Origin: Qipengyuania soli
Lineage (GTDB): Bacteria > Pseudomonadota > Alphaproteobacteria > Sphingomonadales > Sphingomonadaceae
Length of the DNA stretch: 64,000 nt
Assembly: GCF_015529805.1 (NCBI RefSeq)
Contig: NZ_CP064654.1
Span: 2,294,001 to 2,358,000 of the forward strand
Direction of reading: 5' to 3'
The position numbers and the translations under genes are program-made. Of this stretch, positions 7,614-17,240 are shown piece after piece (the first letter of the stretch is position 1; every line of letters starts with the position of its first letter). The notes under the pieces were generated by a model, which was given only the letters and a program-made list of their open reading frames with translations, was not told where the DNA came from and did not search any database.

Positions 7614-8882
7614 TCAGCGTTCCGTCATGGCGCGACCGAGCGCCTTGTTTACCGGTTTGAAGAGATAGCTGAGAATGCTGTGGCGTCCGGTGATGATCTC
7701 GACATCGCAGATCATGCCGGGGACGATCGGCAGGCGCTTGCCGTTCTTCATAATGTATGAGCGATCGGTTTCGACGACGACGGTGTAGTAGGCCTGCCGT
7801 TCCGCCTCGTCGTAAATGCTGTCGGCAGAGACCTGCTGGACCTTGCCGCGCAAGCCTCCGTAAATCGAGAAGTCGTAGGCAGTAACCTTCACATTCGCTG
7901 GATCGCCGACCTTGATGAAGGCACGATCCTTGGGCGCGATGCGCGCCTCGACCAGCAGCTTGTCGCCGACCGGCACGATCTGCATGATTTTCTCGCCTGC
8001 ATTCACGAAGCCGCCGACTGTTGTGATCTGGACGTCGTTGACGACACCGTCCGAAGGCGCACGCAATTCGTTGCGCTGCTGGCGGGCAGCAGCGCCGCGG
8101 ATCGATTCCTCGTTCACGGCCAGTTTCGTGGTGACTTCGCTGCGCTCTGCCAGCGCCTGTTGGCGGAAATCGAGGCGGGCCTGGCTAAGATCTGCCTGTG
8201 CCTCGCGGATCGAGGCGGCGGCGCGTCCGGCGGCCTGGCGGGCAGCGGCGAGACGGCCTTGCGTGTCGACAAGGTCGCGCTGGGCCTGGATCAACTCGGT
8301 CTGCGGTACGATGTTCTTGCGCGCCAGCGGTTCGAGCATGTTGACCTGCTCGCGCGCGAGCCGGACGCTGTTCTCCAGCGCGGCTACGGTAGCTTCGGCC
8401 TCCTGCTGGTCGCGGCGACGCTGTTCGATGGCAGAGGACAGTGCGCTCTGTCGCGCTTGTGCGGTCGCTGCACGGACCTGCTGGAGCCGCTGCTCTTCGG
8501 CGCAAACCTCGCCCTCGGCGCATCCGAGGCTGCCGCCCGATGCTTCGTTCTCGAGGCGCTGTGCCCGCACGGCAAGGCGGCGGTTCTCCGCTTCCAGTTC
8601 GCCGAGCGCGGAGCTGGATTGCGCATCATCGAGGCGAACCAGCAGGTCGCCTTTCTTCACGCTCTGGCCACCGCGTACAAGGATGTCTGCGATTACCGCG
8701 GGCTCGGACGGCTGGACCAGCTGCGCCTTGCTCGACGGGATGACCTTGCCGGTGCCGCGCGCAATCTGCTCGACCTGGGCGAAGGACGCCCAGATAAAGA
8801 GGGCGAGTATGCCGATCGCTGCCACTGCGATCAGCTTTTGTGGTGCGTCGAGCGAGGCGAACCTCTCGCGCAAGGAATTCAT
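7614..8882 (-). CDS. HlyD-family periplasmic adaptor of a type I secretion system
   Basis: The 422-residue protein has one N-terminal membrane segment (about residues 16-36), a lipoyl-type half motif (PAVIADILVRGGQSVKKGDLLVRLDD), a long coiled-coil hairpin (about 85-270), and the second lipoyl/beta-barrel part (ELRAPSDGVVNDVQITTVGGFVNAGEKI). It links the inner-membrane ABC transporter to the TolC-like channel (LapC role). Its ATG overlaps the stop of the SleB-type gene by four bases, and it is the last gene of the operon. Confidence 0.93.
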   Translation of the reverse strand: MNSLRERFASLDAPQKLIAVAAIGILALFIWASFAQVEQIARGTGKVIPSSKAQLVQPSEPAVIADILVRGGQSVKKGDLLVRLDDAQSSSALGELEAENRRLAVRAQRLENEASGGSLGCAEGEVCAEEQRLQQVRAATAQARQSALSSAIEQRRRDQQEAEATVAALENSVRLAREQVNMLEPLARKNIVPQTELIQAQRDLVDTQGRLAAARQAAGRAAASIREAQADLSQARLDFRQQALAERSEVTTKLAVNEESIRGAAARQQRNELRAPSDGVVNDVQITTVGGFVNAGEKIMQIVPVGDKLLVEARIAPKDRAFIKVGDPANVKVTAYDFSIYGGLRGKVQQVSADSIYDEAERQAYYTVVVETDRSYIMKNGKRLPIVPGMICDVEIITGRHSILSYLFKPVNKALGRAMTER

Positions 8883-9889
8883 TCGGAAGCTCCTGCCGGC
8901 TCAGCCGGTTCTGCAATCTTCTCGCCCTGCCCGGCCAATGTGGCCTTGTAGCTGGCGCTGAGCTGGACCGGGTCGGGGATCGACAGGCGCCAGGTCGTCG
9001 TCGTGTCGAGACGTCCGCCGACGTCGGCCTCTGCATGGCGATCCTTGACGTCGGCCACGACGGTCGTGCCTGGGACGAATGCGGCGACCGGTGAAAGCTC
9101 CTCCGCCTCGTTCGCTGCCAGCTTCACGCGCAAGCGCTCGAAATCGATCTGCGGGATGTGCTCGAGACCGGACCAGCGCTGGATGAAACTGGCGCCCGAT
9201 CCGGCGCGCCCGGGGAAACGGTAGAAGATATGGCGGCCGATCTGGGTGATCTTGCCGAGCGTGTAAGCCCAGCGGGGCACGACATAGTCCGCATGGTAGT
9301 GCGTTGCAGTGCCGACTTCGGGCGCGCTGCCGCCATTCATCATCTCATGAGCAATGCGCTTGGCGCGGTCCCAATAACCTGCCGACGGAGCCCGGAGGAG
9401 CGAGCCGTCGCAGGTGAAGCTGAACTGACAAACCGGGCGGTCGACACCTTCGTAGACGACACCGCAAACCGTATTCGGGTAAGCGGGGTGGCGGACGCGG
9501 TTGAGCACGACCTGCGCGACAGCGCGCTGCCCGCTCTCGGGCTCGAGGGCCGCCTCGTAGTATATCGCCTGGGCAAGGCATTTCTCCGCCGTCGCTTGCG
9601 AACTAGCGGACATTTCGCGCCGCCCGAACAGGCCGGGTGTCTCGATACGGGCCTTGGAAACCGGGATGAGAGCGTTGCGTGCTTCGGCACTCTCGCCGGT
9701 GAGGGCGAGCACCTGGTCCTCACCTGTCGACATGGTGCTGATCTGCGAGGCAAGCTCGCGTCCCAGCACGGGCATGGCATTCGCCGGTTCGGGCGATGTG
9801 AGGATCGAAGAGGTTCCAGCAGCCAGTGTCGCGCCAACGACCAGCGCGACGGCGGCGATACGCTTTGCAAGAGTGGTCTGGATAAACAT
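8879..9889 (-). CDS. SleB/CwlJ-type cell wall hydrolase within the T1SS operon
   Basis: This 336-residue protein starts MFIQTTLAKRIAAVALVVGATLAAG, a signal sequence or membrane anchor. The Hydrolase_2 (SleB) domain covers about residues 95-215, with the conserved IYYEA (catalytic Glu), GQRAVAQVVLNRVRHPAYP and VCQFSF..ATHYHADYV segments. The family cuts peptidoglycan as a lytic transglycosylase or related hydrolase. ATG 9889 is chosen because the preceding ABC transporter gene stops two bases upstream. The far end overlaps the HlyD start by four bases. Placement between two T1SS parts suggests local wall opening for the export machine or its adhesin. Confidence 0.88.
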   Translation of the reverse strand: MFIQTTLAKRIAAVALVVGATLAAGTSSILTSPEPANAMPVLGRELASQISTMSTGEDQVLALTGESAEARNALIPVSKARIETPGLFGRREMSASSQATAEKCLAQAIYYEAALEPESGQRAVAQVVLNRVRHPAYPNTVCGVVYEGVDRPVCQFSFTCDGSLLRAPSAGYWDRAKRIAHEMMNGGSAPEVGTATHYHADYVVPRWAYTLGKITQIGRHIFYRFPGRAGSGASFIQRWSGLEHIPQIDFERLRVKLAANEAEELSPVAAFVPGTTVVADVKDRHAEADVGGRLDTTTTWRLSIPDPVQLSASYKATLAGQGEKIAEPAEPAGASE

Positions 9890-9891
9890 CG

Positions 9892-12033
9892 TCACTGCCC
9901 CTGCGCCAGTGCGGAGCCGGCCTGGGCCAGCACCTGCTTGACCGGACCATCTGCAACCACGCGGCCGCGATCGATGACGATCAGGCGGTCGCAGATCGAA
10001 AACAGCGCCGGGCGGTGGGTCGCAATGACCAGCGTCTGGTTCGGTGCCATGGCGGCGCCGAGACGGTCGACGAAGAGCTTTTCGGTCTGGCTGTCCATGG
10101 CGCCGGTAGGCTCGTCGAGGAACAGGAGCTCGCAAGGCTCGACCATGGCGCGGGTCAGCGCGAGGAAGCTGCGTTGTCCTCCCGACAGGCGGCGGCCATC
10201 CTCGCCTACCGGACGATCGAACCCGCCAGCATCACGGGACAGGAATTCATCGGCCCCCGTCATCCGCATCGCCTCGAGCAGGCGCTCGTCCGAAATGCCC
10301 GGCGAGGAGAGCGAGAGGTTGTCCTTGATCGAACCGGTGAACAGCGCCGCATCCTGGCCGACAAAGCGGAATGCGCGACGCAGCTGCTGCGGACGGAACT
10401 GGCGGCTGTCGATGCCATTCACCAGCATCGTTCCGCCGGTCGGCGCGTAGAGACCGCAAAGCACCCGGCCGAGTGTCGACTTGCCCGATGCAACGCGGCC
10501 AACGATCGCGATCTTCTCGCCCGGCTGGATGGTCAGGTCGATGTCGGCCAGCGCATCCTGCGAGGTTTCGGCATAGGCGAAGCCGAGCTTTTCCATCCGG
10601 ATCGTGGGATTCTCGATGGCCGAGAGCGTCAGGCTGCTGCCTTGGCGACGCTCGTCCCCGCCTTCGAACAGGCGCTCGATACTGTCGAGCGTCTCCTGCG
10701 CCTGGCGACCGCGAGTCAGCAGGAAGGCGATCTGCCCTGCTGGCGAGAGCGAGCGCGACGAAAGCATGACGATCGCGATGATCGCGCCCATCGAGATCTC
10801 GCCCGCGGCGAAGAGGTAATAGCCGCCGATGATCAGCGAGACGGTCGAAATCTGCTGGAAGGTCTGGGCAAGTCCGACCGCATAGGAGTTCACATCGCGC
10901 AGGCGCTGCTGCGAATGCGTGCCGATATCGGCGAGGCGATGCCAGCGCGACAGCATCGCGCCCTCGCCCGAGAGGCTCTTCAGCGTCTCGATACCGGTAA
11001 GCGATTCGACCAGCATCGTCTGCTGCAGTCCATGGTCGGCCTGCGCATCGCGCGCCGCGTTCACCACGCGCTTCTGCAGCACGTACCCTGCGAACAGCAT
11101 GGCGCTGATGATCGCCAGCGGAACCAGTGCAAGCCATCCACCGATGACCGCGATCACGATCACGAAGACAAAGAGGAACAGCACGTCGATCGCCATCACC
11201 AGGCTGGTCGAGGCGAAGAAGTCGCGCACTGTCGTGTATTCAGAGACGCGCGCGGCGAGCGAGCCGGTGTGGCCCTTGCGCTCTTCCAGCGGTGAGGCGA
11301 GCAGGCGCCCGAAGATTTTCTGCGACAGCTTGAGATCGAGCCGCCGCGTGATCTGGTCCACCACCGCCGTGCGCGCGCGGCGCAGTGCGAACTCGAGCGC
11401 AAAGGCGAGGACCACGCCGATACCGAGCACCCACAGCGTCTCGGACGCCTTGTTCGGGATGACGCGGTCGTAGACGTTCATCGTGAAGATCGGCAGCGAG
11501 ATCGCCAGCAGGTTGATGATGAAGCTGGCGACGAACACCGGCATGAACGAGCGGCGTTCCTTGCGCAGCTCGCTCCAGAACCAGTGGCCGCGCGCCTTGG
11601 CGTGCCACGGCGCCTCGTTCTCGCGCAGTTCGTCGGGATCGGCGAAAACCTGGATGAACTGGCCGGAATAGCTCTCGGCCAGCTCCGCGTGAGACACCCA
11701 TTGTTCGATGCCGCTGTCGGGACGCCAGACGAGCAGGTCGCCTTCACGCGCTTCGAGCGCGACCAGCGCCCGTCCGCCTTCGAGGCCGACAAGCGCGGGA
11801 TAGTGCTTCTGCGTGCGCGGCAGCTTGCGCGGATCGGCCGGGTCGTAGTTCAGCCGCGCGAGCTCGAGCGCGGGTCCTGCCTGATGCCAGGGAAGGAACC
11901 CGCGCCCGTCACGCGGAAGCTGCGCAAGCAGCGACGTGTCGAAGGCAGGACCGTAGCGCCGCGCCAGTTCGGCGACGCTTTCGGTCAGCGTATCGAGTTC
12001 CACGCCCTCGATTGCCTCATCGACCTGCGACAC
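9892..12033 (-). CDS. Type I secretion system ABC transporter/ATPase (LapB-like)
   Basis: This 713-residue protein has an N-terminal region of about 150 residues in the position of a C39-like domain. It shows no catalytic Cys, so it probably binds substrate without cleaving it. A six-helix membrane domain (about 165-440) follows, then the ATPase with Walker A GRVASGKST, signature LSGGQRS, Walker B LLFLDEP and H-loop ATHRP. It energises export of the nearby giant adhesin through HlyD and TolC partners. It lies 19 bp after the TolC gene and 2 bp before the SleB gene. Confidence 0.94.
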   Translation of the reverse strand: MSQVDEAIEGVELDTLTESVAELARRYGPAFDTSLLAQLPRDGRGFLPWHQAGPALELARLNYDPADPRKLPRTQKHYPALVGLEGGRALVALEAREGDLLVWRPDSGIEQWVSHAELAESYSGQFIQVFADPDELRENEAPWHAKARGHWFWSELRKERRSFMPVFVASFIINLLAISLPIFTMNVYDRVIPNKASETLWVLGIGVVLAFALEFALRRARTAVVDQITRRLDLKLSQKIFGRLLASPLEERKGHTGSLAARVSEYTTVRDFFASTSLVMAIDVLFLFVFVIVIAVIGGWLALVPLAIISAMLFAGYVLQKRVVNAARDAQADHGLQQTMLVESLTGIETLKSLSGEGAMLSRWHRLADIGTHSQQRLRDVNSYAVGLAQTFQQISTVSLIIGGYYLFAAGEISMGAIIAIVMLSSRSLSPAGQIAFLLTRGRQAQETLDSIERLFEGGDERRQGSSLTLSAIENPTIRMEKLGFAYAETSQDALADIDLTIQPGEKIAIVGRVASGKSTLGRVLCGLYAPTGGTMLVNGIDSRQFRPQQLRRAFRFVGQDAALFTGSIKDNLSLSSPGISDERLLEAMRMTGADEFLSRDAGGFDRPVGEDGRRLSGGQRSFLALTRAMVEPCELLFLDEPTGAMDSQTEKLFVDRLGAAMAPNQTLVIATHRPALFSICDRLIVIDRGRVVADGPVKQVLAQAGSALAQGQ

Positions 12034-12052
12034 TACTCACCACCCGTTCTCC

Positions 12053-13456
12053 CTACTTGGGATAGACGCGGCGCTGAAGCTCTGCCGGGGTCGGTGGGCC
12101 GTAGTTGAAGCGTTCACGCTCGTTCGAACCCGCACCAGCTCCGGGGGCAATGCTCAGCGCCTCCAGGAAGTTGTTTGTAGCAGCGAGCGTCTGGTATTGC
12201 GCGAACAATTGACTGAAGCGTGCCGTTTCAAGACGCACCTGAGTATTGAACCTGGTGTTCTGTGCATCGAGCACGTCGAGCAGCGAACGGCGACCGACGT
12301 TGAACTGGCTGCGGTAGGATAGCAGCAGGTCGTCGCTCACCTGGCTCTGGCGGTCGAGAGCAGTGACGATGCGTCCCTGCGTTTCGAGTGCCTGCCACGC
12401 GAGTCGCACGTCTTCTTCGGCTTCACGCTGGCGATCGTGCAGGGCGTAGCGCGCAAGGCTCGCCTGGCGGACCGTCTCCTGGATGCGGGCTTCCTTGATC
12501 CCACCATCGAAGATGTTCCAGCGCAGCACCACACGGCCGAGAACGTCGGCAGTCTGGCCGCGGAAGCCGTCGATATCCTCACCGGCCCGGCCACGCACTT
12601 CGAGGCCGACAGTCGGATAAAGGTCACCTTCGGCCGACTTCACCAGTGCATTGGCTGCATCGACATCGGCCTGGGCTTCACGCACCAGCGGGTTGCGCAG
12701 GCGGGCCATGCCGACCGCGGTTTCGAGGTCCGCCGGCATGGCCGAGGCCAGGTTCGGCGGCAGCGCCGCGCCGCTGAGGTCGAGACCGGTCAGGCGACGC
12801 AGGCTGATGTAGGCGTTCTGGAGGCCGAGATCGGCTTCCTCGCTCTGTACCTTGGCAGACTGCAGGCGCTCTTCGGCCTGCTGGCGGTCGGCGATGCTGA
12901 TCGAACCCTGTTCGACACCGGTGCCGAGGTCGGTCACCAGCGACTGGTGAAACGCGGCATTGTCGGCCGCCGCAGCTGCGACGCGCTGCTGGAGCAGGAC
13001 GTCGAGATACTGGCGGGCGATCTGCAGGGCGATGAACTCGGAACGCTCGACCACGCGCAGCGACGCACCGTCGACGCGGGCAGCCTGGCGCAGCAGTTCG
13101 CCGCGACGGCGACCGAAGTCGAGAACCGTCCATTCACCGCTCAGCACGCCTTCGATCGGATAGAGTTCCTGATCGGAGATGCCGAGCGAACGTCGGGTGT
13201 TGTTCTCGAGCCTGCGAACACCGGCAGAAGCTTCGATGTCGACGCGGGGCAGGTAGAGGCCCTGCGCCTGCTTGCGTTCGAATTCGATCGCTTCCTTGTT
13301 GAACTGTGCCTGGATGATTTCCGGGTTCGACTGCATGGCGACCGTGATGGCCTCCTGCATCGAAACGGCTTCGGTATCGGCCGATTGCGCCATCGCCGCA
13401 GGTGCAGCTCCGGCCAACAGGATTGCCGTCATTGCGGCCAGGGTGTGCTTACGCAT
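12053..13456 (-). CDS. TolC-family outer membrane channel (LapE-like)
   Basis: The 467-residue protein has a signal peptide (MRKHTLAAMTAILLAGAAPAAMAQ) and the duplicated TolC/OEP architecture of long coiled-coil helices, for example SMQEAITVAMQSNPEI at the start of repeat 1 and the QTADVLGRVVLRWNIFDGG strand region. It forms the outer-membrane exit duct for the T1SS. The gene lies 15 bp after the OmpA-like gene. Confidence 0.93.
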   Translation of the reverse strand: MRKHTLAAMTAILLAGAAPAAMAQSADTEAVSMQEAITVAMQSNPEIIQAQFNKEAIEFERKQAQGLYLPRVDIEASAGVRRLENNTRRSLGISDQELYPIEGVLSGEWTVLDFGRRRGELLRQAARVDGASLRVVERSEFIALQIARQYLDVLLQQRVAAAAADNAAFHQSLVTDLGTGVEQGSISIADRQQAEERLQSAKVQSEEADLGLQNAYISLRRLTGLDLSGAALPPNLASAMPADLETAVGMARLRNPLVREAQADVDAANALVKSAEGDLYPTVGLEVRGRAGEDIDGFRGQTADVLGRVVLRWNIFDGGIKEARIQETVRQASLARYALHDRQREAEEDVRLAWQALETQGRIVTALDRQSQVSDDLLLSYRSQFNVGRRSLLDVLDAQNTRFNTQVRLETARFSQLFAQYQTLAATNNFLEALSIAPGAGAGSNERERFNYGPPTPAELQRRVYPK

Positions 13457-13471
13457 GGTCTCCCCCCTCTC

Positions 13472-14173
13472 TTAATTGTTGACCAGGATTTCGACGCGGC
13501 GGTTCTGGAGTTCGCGCACGCCATCCGCAGTGGGGACGCGCGGCTCCTCTTCGCCCTTGGCCGAAGTCGAGATTGCCGACTGGGAAATGCCCTGTGCGGA
13601 CATCAGGCCCGCAACCGCATCGGCGCGGCGCTGGGACAGGCCCAAATTGTAGGCATTCGAGCCCGAGGTGTCGGTATGACCGACAACGTTGAACGAGCGC
13701 CAGTTGCAGGCGGCAGCGTTCTGGGTGACGTACTGCACGATCTCGGTCGCGTCCGAACCCGGCGTAGCGGAATCGAATTCGAAGAAGATCAGGCCAGGCA
13801 GTTCACGGTTGCAGACCGGGGCCGGGGTCGGCTCGGGTGCAGGAACGACGCGAGGCTGCGGGACCTGCATCATGCGATCATAGGCCATCCAGCACTTCGA
13901 CAGCGACACCTCGTCCCGCGTGTTCGACTTGAGATAGCCGAGCGCGATACCGCACTGCGCCTTTGCTTCCGATGCCCAGATGTACCGGGGATCGTTGGCG
14001 TTGAAATAGGCGGGATCGAGCGTCGCAGCGAGCGCTGCATCGTAACGCTGCTGGACTTGCCCCCGCAGCGTATCGCGATCCATCCCGGCCCAGTTTTCCT
14101 GCGCCAGCGCTGGCGTTGCCGCCAGGCCGGTTGCCGCCAGGGCCAGCGGCAGTAGAACATTGGTCTTCGTCAT
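13472..14173 (-). CDS. OmpA-family outer membrane/peptidoglycan-associated protein
   Basis: This 233-residue protein has a signal peptide (ends TPALAQ) and a Cys-containing N-terminal region of unknown fold. A Pro-rich linker (about 110-122) leads to a C-terminal OmpA-like domain with NVVGHTDTSGSNAYN and LSQRRADAV, which binds peptidoglycan. ATG 14173 is chosen for the signal sequence and the preceding purine-rich site; a longer frame upstream runs into the adhesin gene on the same strand. It is the second gene of the adhesin operon and may anchor the adhesin or the channel to the wall. Confidence 0.9.
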   Translation of the reverse strand: MTKTNVLLPLALAATGLAATPALAQENWAGMDRDTLRGQVQQRYDAALAATLDPAYFNANDPRYIWASEAKAQCGIALGYLKSNTRDEVSLSKCWMAYDRMMQVPQPRVVPAPEPTPAPVCNRELPGLIFFEFDSATPGSDATEIVQYVTQNAAACNWRSFNVVGHTDTSGSNAYNLGLSQRRADAVAGLMSAQGISQSAISTSAKGEEEPRVPTADGVRELQNRRVEILVNN

Positions 14174-14204
14174 CTTTTCCCCCTGTCTTTTTCTTTCGGG
14201 AAGA

Positions 14205-17200
14205 TCAGGCATGAGAGGCGGTCTCGAGAACGAGAGCCGCATCCTGCACCAAATCCGAACCCATGCCGACGGCATGGAACGAGTCGATCTGCGCATCGAG
14301 CATGCCGGCCAGCATGGCATTGTTGCCAGCCTCGCCGCCAAGGCCCGCGGTGCCGAAAGGCTCGCCGGTAGCAAAGTAGTCGATCGCCGCATCGAGCGCG
14401 CTCTGGGCACCGAGGTCGGCAAGCGCCGCCGCAGGATCCCCGGCGAGCGCGACTGCCTCCTGCGCAGCCGGAGCTGCCGCAAGCATGAGGAGCGCTTCCA
14501 TCCCGCCCATCGCATCGGACATCGGAAGCGCCGAGGCAAAACCGCTGTCGATTGCAGGCTCGGCCATCGCGAAGCCATTGTTCGCGAAGCCGGACACGTG
14601 ACCCTGGGCCATGTCGATGAGGCCCGACATCGGCGATGCTTCGAAGCTGTCGAAGCCGCTCATGGGGGCCATGGCCACCGGGATCGAGAACGTCGAAGCC
14701 GCAAAGTGGCTGGCGCCCATCTCGAAACCGAGGTTGACATCGGGCAGGGCCACCAAGCTCGAAGCGTGGAAGGCCGGAGATTCGAAGCCCATTTCGGAAA
14801 CCATTGCCCGAAGTTCGAACCCGCCAAAGTCGCTGACCTGGTGGTTCATGGCGAAGCCCGAAGCCGAGGCTGCCAGCGACATCATTCCCATCGAACGCAG
14901 TTCCGACTGGAAGTTGTTGTTCGACGTGAGCGGATCGGTGCTGCTGGCGAGCAGCGGTTCCGACACCGGCGCCGACTTGGCGCTGGCCGAGAAGGGCTCG
15001 GCAAGCGTCGTGGTCGTCGACGGAGTTACCGCCGTGATGCTGATGTCTCCGGTCGACGAAACGTCGCCATCGCCGTCCACCACTTCGACCGGGATGTCCC
15101 AGCTCACCGGGTCGGTCGTCAGCGTGCTCGCGCCGAACCCGCCGACCTGGAAGGTACCGCCCGAAAGGTAGCTGTATTCGACGCTGTTGAAGCCATCGTC
15201 GGTGAAGACGGCAATCTGCGTACCGACCTGGCTCGATCCGTTATCGCCTTCCACTCCTGCCACGTCGACCGTGCCATTGGCGTTGAAGGTGACCGTAAAC
15301 ACGTGGCCATTGATCGTGTAGTTGCCGCTGGTGGTGATGATCGTCTCACCGTTGGGTCCGCTGTACTCGGTACCGCGCCAGACGATGACCACGCCGGTGA
15401 TGTGGTCGAGCTGACCGTCGCCGACGACAGTGTTTCCGTCAGGATCGTCGTAGGCGCCTACGCGGATAGTCGAACCGCCAGTCGACTTGAACAGAGCGAA
15501 GGCGCCGTTCACCGTGTAGTGCCCGTCGAACACGTGGTCGCGGTTGGCCGCTCCAGCGTAGTCGTTCTGGACCGAGTCGGCAGGGTTGCCCCGAAGATCG
15601 GTCACGAAGTCGACGCGGAAGGTTTCGCCGGAGCCAACCGAAGCACCGCCGCTCACACCGCCGGTATTTGCGGTGGAGTTGATGGTGCCGCCATTGACGC
15701 CATTGACTTCGGGCGTGAGCAGCAGGTCCTGGCTATCGTTGTCGACCGGCGTGGTAACGCTGTCGCCGAAGGGCACAAAGCCCGTCCAGCTTCCGTTGCC
15801 GCCCACGAACTGGGCCACCAGCGGGTTGAACTGGACGTTTTCGATCGAGTCGATGGTTCCGTCCATGTCGACCGAATAGGTCCCGTTCGCCGGATTGAGC
15901 GTAACGGTGAAGATCACCTGCCCGTCGGCAATGCCCTGCAGCGTCTGGCCGTTCACCAGGTGATAGGTGATCGGCTGGAAGCTCGAGGTGAGGCCGCTGT
16001 CTGCCCCTTCGAGCGATCCCGGGAAGCGGATCGTCCCCGCCCCGTCGGCGCCATAGTTGTTGGCGACGTTGTCGTCGAAGTCGAGCGAGATCGGACCGGT
16101 CGGAGCCGACGGTCCGTTGATGACCTCGACCGCATCGGGAACCAGTGCGACCGGCACGTCGTCGATTACATCGACACGGATCGAGCCTGTCACAGTGTTC
16201 CCGTTCGCATCGGTCGCCGTGTAGGTGAAGTTCTCTACACCGGTCTCGGTCGTCACCCCGTTGTTGCTCGCCGGATTGGTCGAGTACGGTGAGGTCAGCG
16301 TGTAGGTATAAGCACCCGTGCTCTCGTTGAGGACGAGCGTGCCATAAGCGGTCGTCACGGTCGTGAAACCACCGGCCGAGACGCCCCCCGCAATCGAGAA
16401 GCCGCTCGCACCGGCGATGACCAGCTGGCCGGTCGCCGTTTCAGTGGTCAGACCCGGGTTGGAGCCCGTGATCGAACCTGCAGCCACGTCGCTTCCGGTC
16501 TGGGTCGTATCCATGGCAGCTTCGTTGACCGTGACGATATCGTTGTCGGCCACCAGGGTGACGTTGTCGACATCGATGGTCAGCGTGGTGGTCGACAGGT
16601 CGCCGTCACCATCCTCGATCGTGTAGACGAACACGTCCTGCACATCGCCGGTCACCGCGTTCGCGGTCGAGACATAGGTGTAGCTGCCGTCCGCGTTTAG
16701 CGTCAGCGTGCCGTAAAGACCGTTGATCGTCGCACCGACATTGCCAGTGGCATCGCTGGTCGTGTCGCCGCCCGCTGCGCGGACACCGACCACGCCACCG
16801 GCCGCTTCCGCACCATCGGCACCGAACTCGTCGGCCGCATCGGTCAGCACATTGCCCGACACATCGCCGCCCTCGGTCACGCTGTTGGTGTCCGCCACCG
16901 CGGTCGGAACATCGTCCACGATGTTGATCGTGATCGTGCCCGTCACCGTGTTCCCGTTGGCATCGGTCGCGGTGTAGCTGTAGCTCTCCGCACCAAGCTC
17001 GGTGTTGGTGCCGTTGTCGGCATCCGGGCTCGTGTCGTACGGCGCAGTCAGCGTGTAGCTGTAGCTGCCGTCGGGGTTCAGCGTCAGCGTGCCGTAGGTG
17101 TTCGATCCGCTGTTCAGCGCATAGGTCACACCCGTGCCCGCAACCGCCAGCTGGCCCGTCACCGTCTCCGTCGTCAGCGACGGGTTCGAGCCGAACGACA

Positions 17201-17240
17201 GTGCCGCCTCGTCCACCACCTGCGTGTCGTTGTCGGCCAC
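14205..17240 (-). CDS. Giant T1SS adhesin, C-terminal part (frame broken from N-terminal part)
   Basis: This frame encodes about 1011 residues of acidic VCBS/Ig-like repeats, nearly free of Cys, followed by a unique Ala/Met-rich C-terminus that probably holds the T1SS export signal. Its first plausible start is only a GTG inside a repeat, with no signal and no ribosome-binding site, and the frame is in fact open up to 17303. It therefore looks like the downstream piece of one adhesin gene, not a gene of its own. Repeat segments such as DGDGDLSTTTLTIDV and ADNDTQVVDEAALSFGSNP recur in the upstream piece. Typical RTX nonapeptides were not seen. Confidence 0.8.
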   Translation of the reverse strand: MADNDTQVVDEAALSFGSNPSLTTETVTGQLAVAGTGVTYALNSGSNTYGTLTLNPDGSYSYTLTAPYDTSPDADNGTNTELGAESYSYTATDANGNTVTGTITINIVDDVPTAVADTNSVTEGGDVSGNVLTDAADEFGADGAEAAGGVVGVRAAGGDTTSDATGNVGATINGLYGTLTLNADGSYTYVSTANAVTGDVQDVFVYTIEDGDGDLSTTTLTIDVDNVTLVADNDIVTVNEAAMDTTQTGSDVAAGSITGSNPGLTTETATGQLVIAGASGFSIAGGVSAGGFTTVTTAYGTLVLNESTGAYTYTLTSPYSTNPASNNGVTTETGVENFTYTATDANGNTVTGSIRVDVIDDVPVALVPDAVEVINGPSAPTGPISLDFDDNVANNYGADGAGTIRFPGSLEGADSGLTSSFQPITYHLVNGQTLQGIADGQVIFTVTLNPANGTYSVDMDGTIDSIENVQFNPLVAQFVGGNGSWTGFVPFGDSVTTPVDNDSQDLLLTPEVNGVNGGTINSTANTGGVSGGASVGSGETFRVDFVTDLRGNPADSVQNDYAGAANRDHVFDGHYTVNGAFALFKSTGGSTIRVGAYDDPDGNTVVGDGQLDHITGVVIVWRGTEYSGPNGETIITTSGNYTINGHVFTVTFNANGTVDVAGVEGDNGSSQVGTQIAVFTDDGFNSVEYSYLSGGTFQVGGFGASTLTTDPVSWDIPVEVVDGDGDVSSTGDISITAVTPSTTTTLAEPFSASAKSAPVSEPLLASSTDPLTSNNNFQSELRSMGMMSLAASASGFAMNHQVSDFGGFELRAMVSEMGFESPAFHASSLVALPDVNLGFEMGASHFAASTFSIPVAMAPMSGFDSFEASPMSGLIDMAQGHVSGFANNGFAMAEPAIDSGFASALPMSDAMGGMEALLMLAAAPAAQEAVALAGDPAAALADLGAQSALDAAIDYFATGEPFGTAGLGGEAGNNAMLAGMLDAQIDSFHAVGMGSDLVQDAALVLETASHA

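Noticed and set aside
9158..11295. Long plus-strand frames over the SleB and ABC transporter genes
   Set aside because: They are antisense shadows of clearly conserved minus-strand genes and have no family features.
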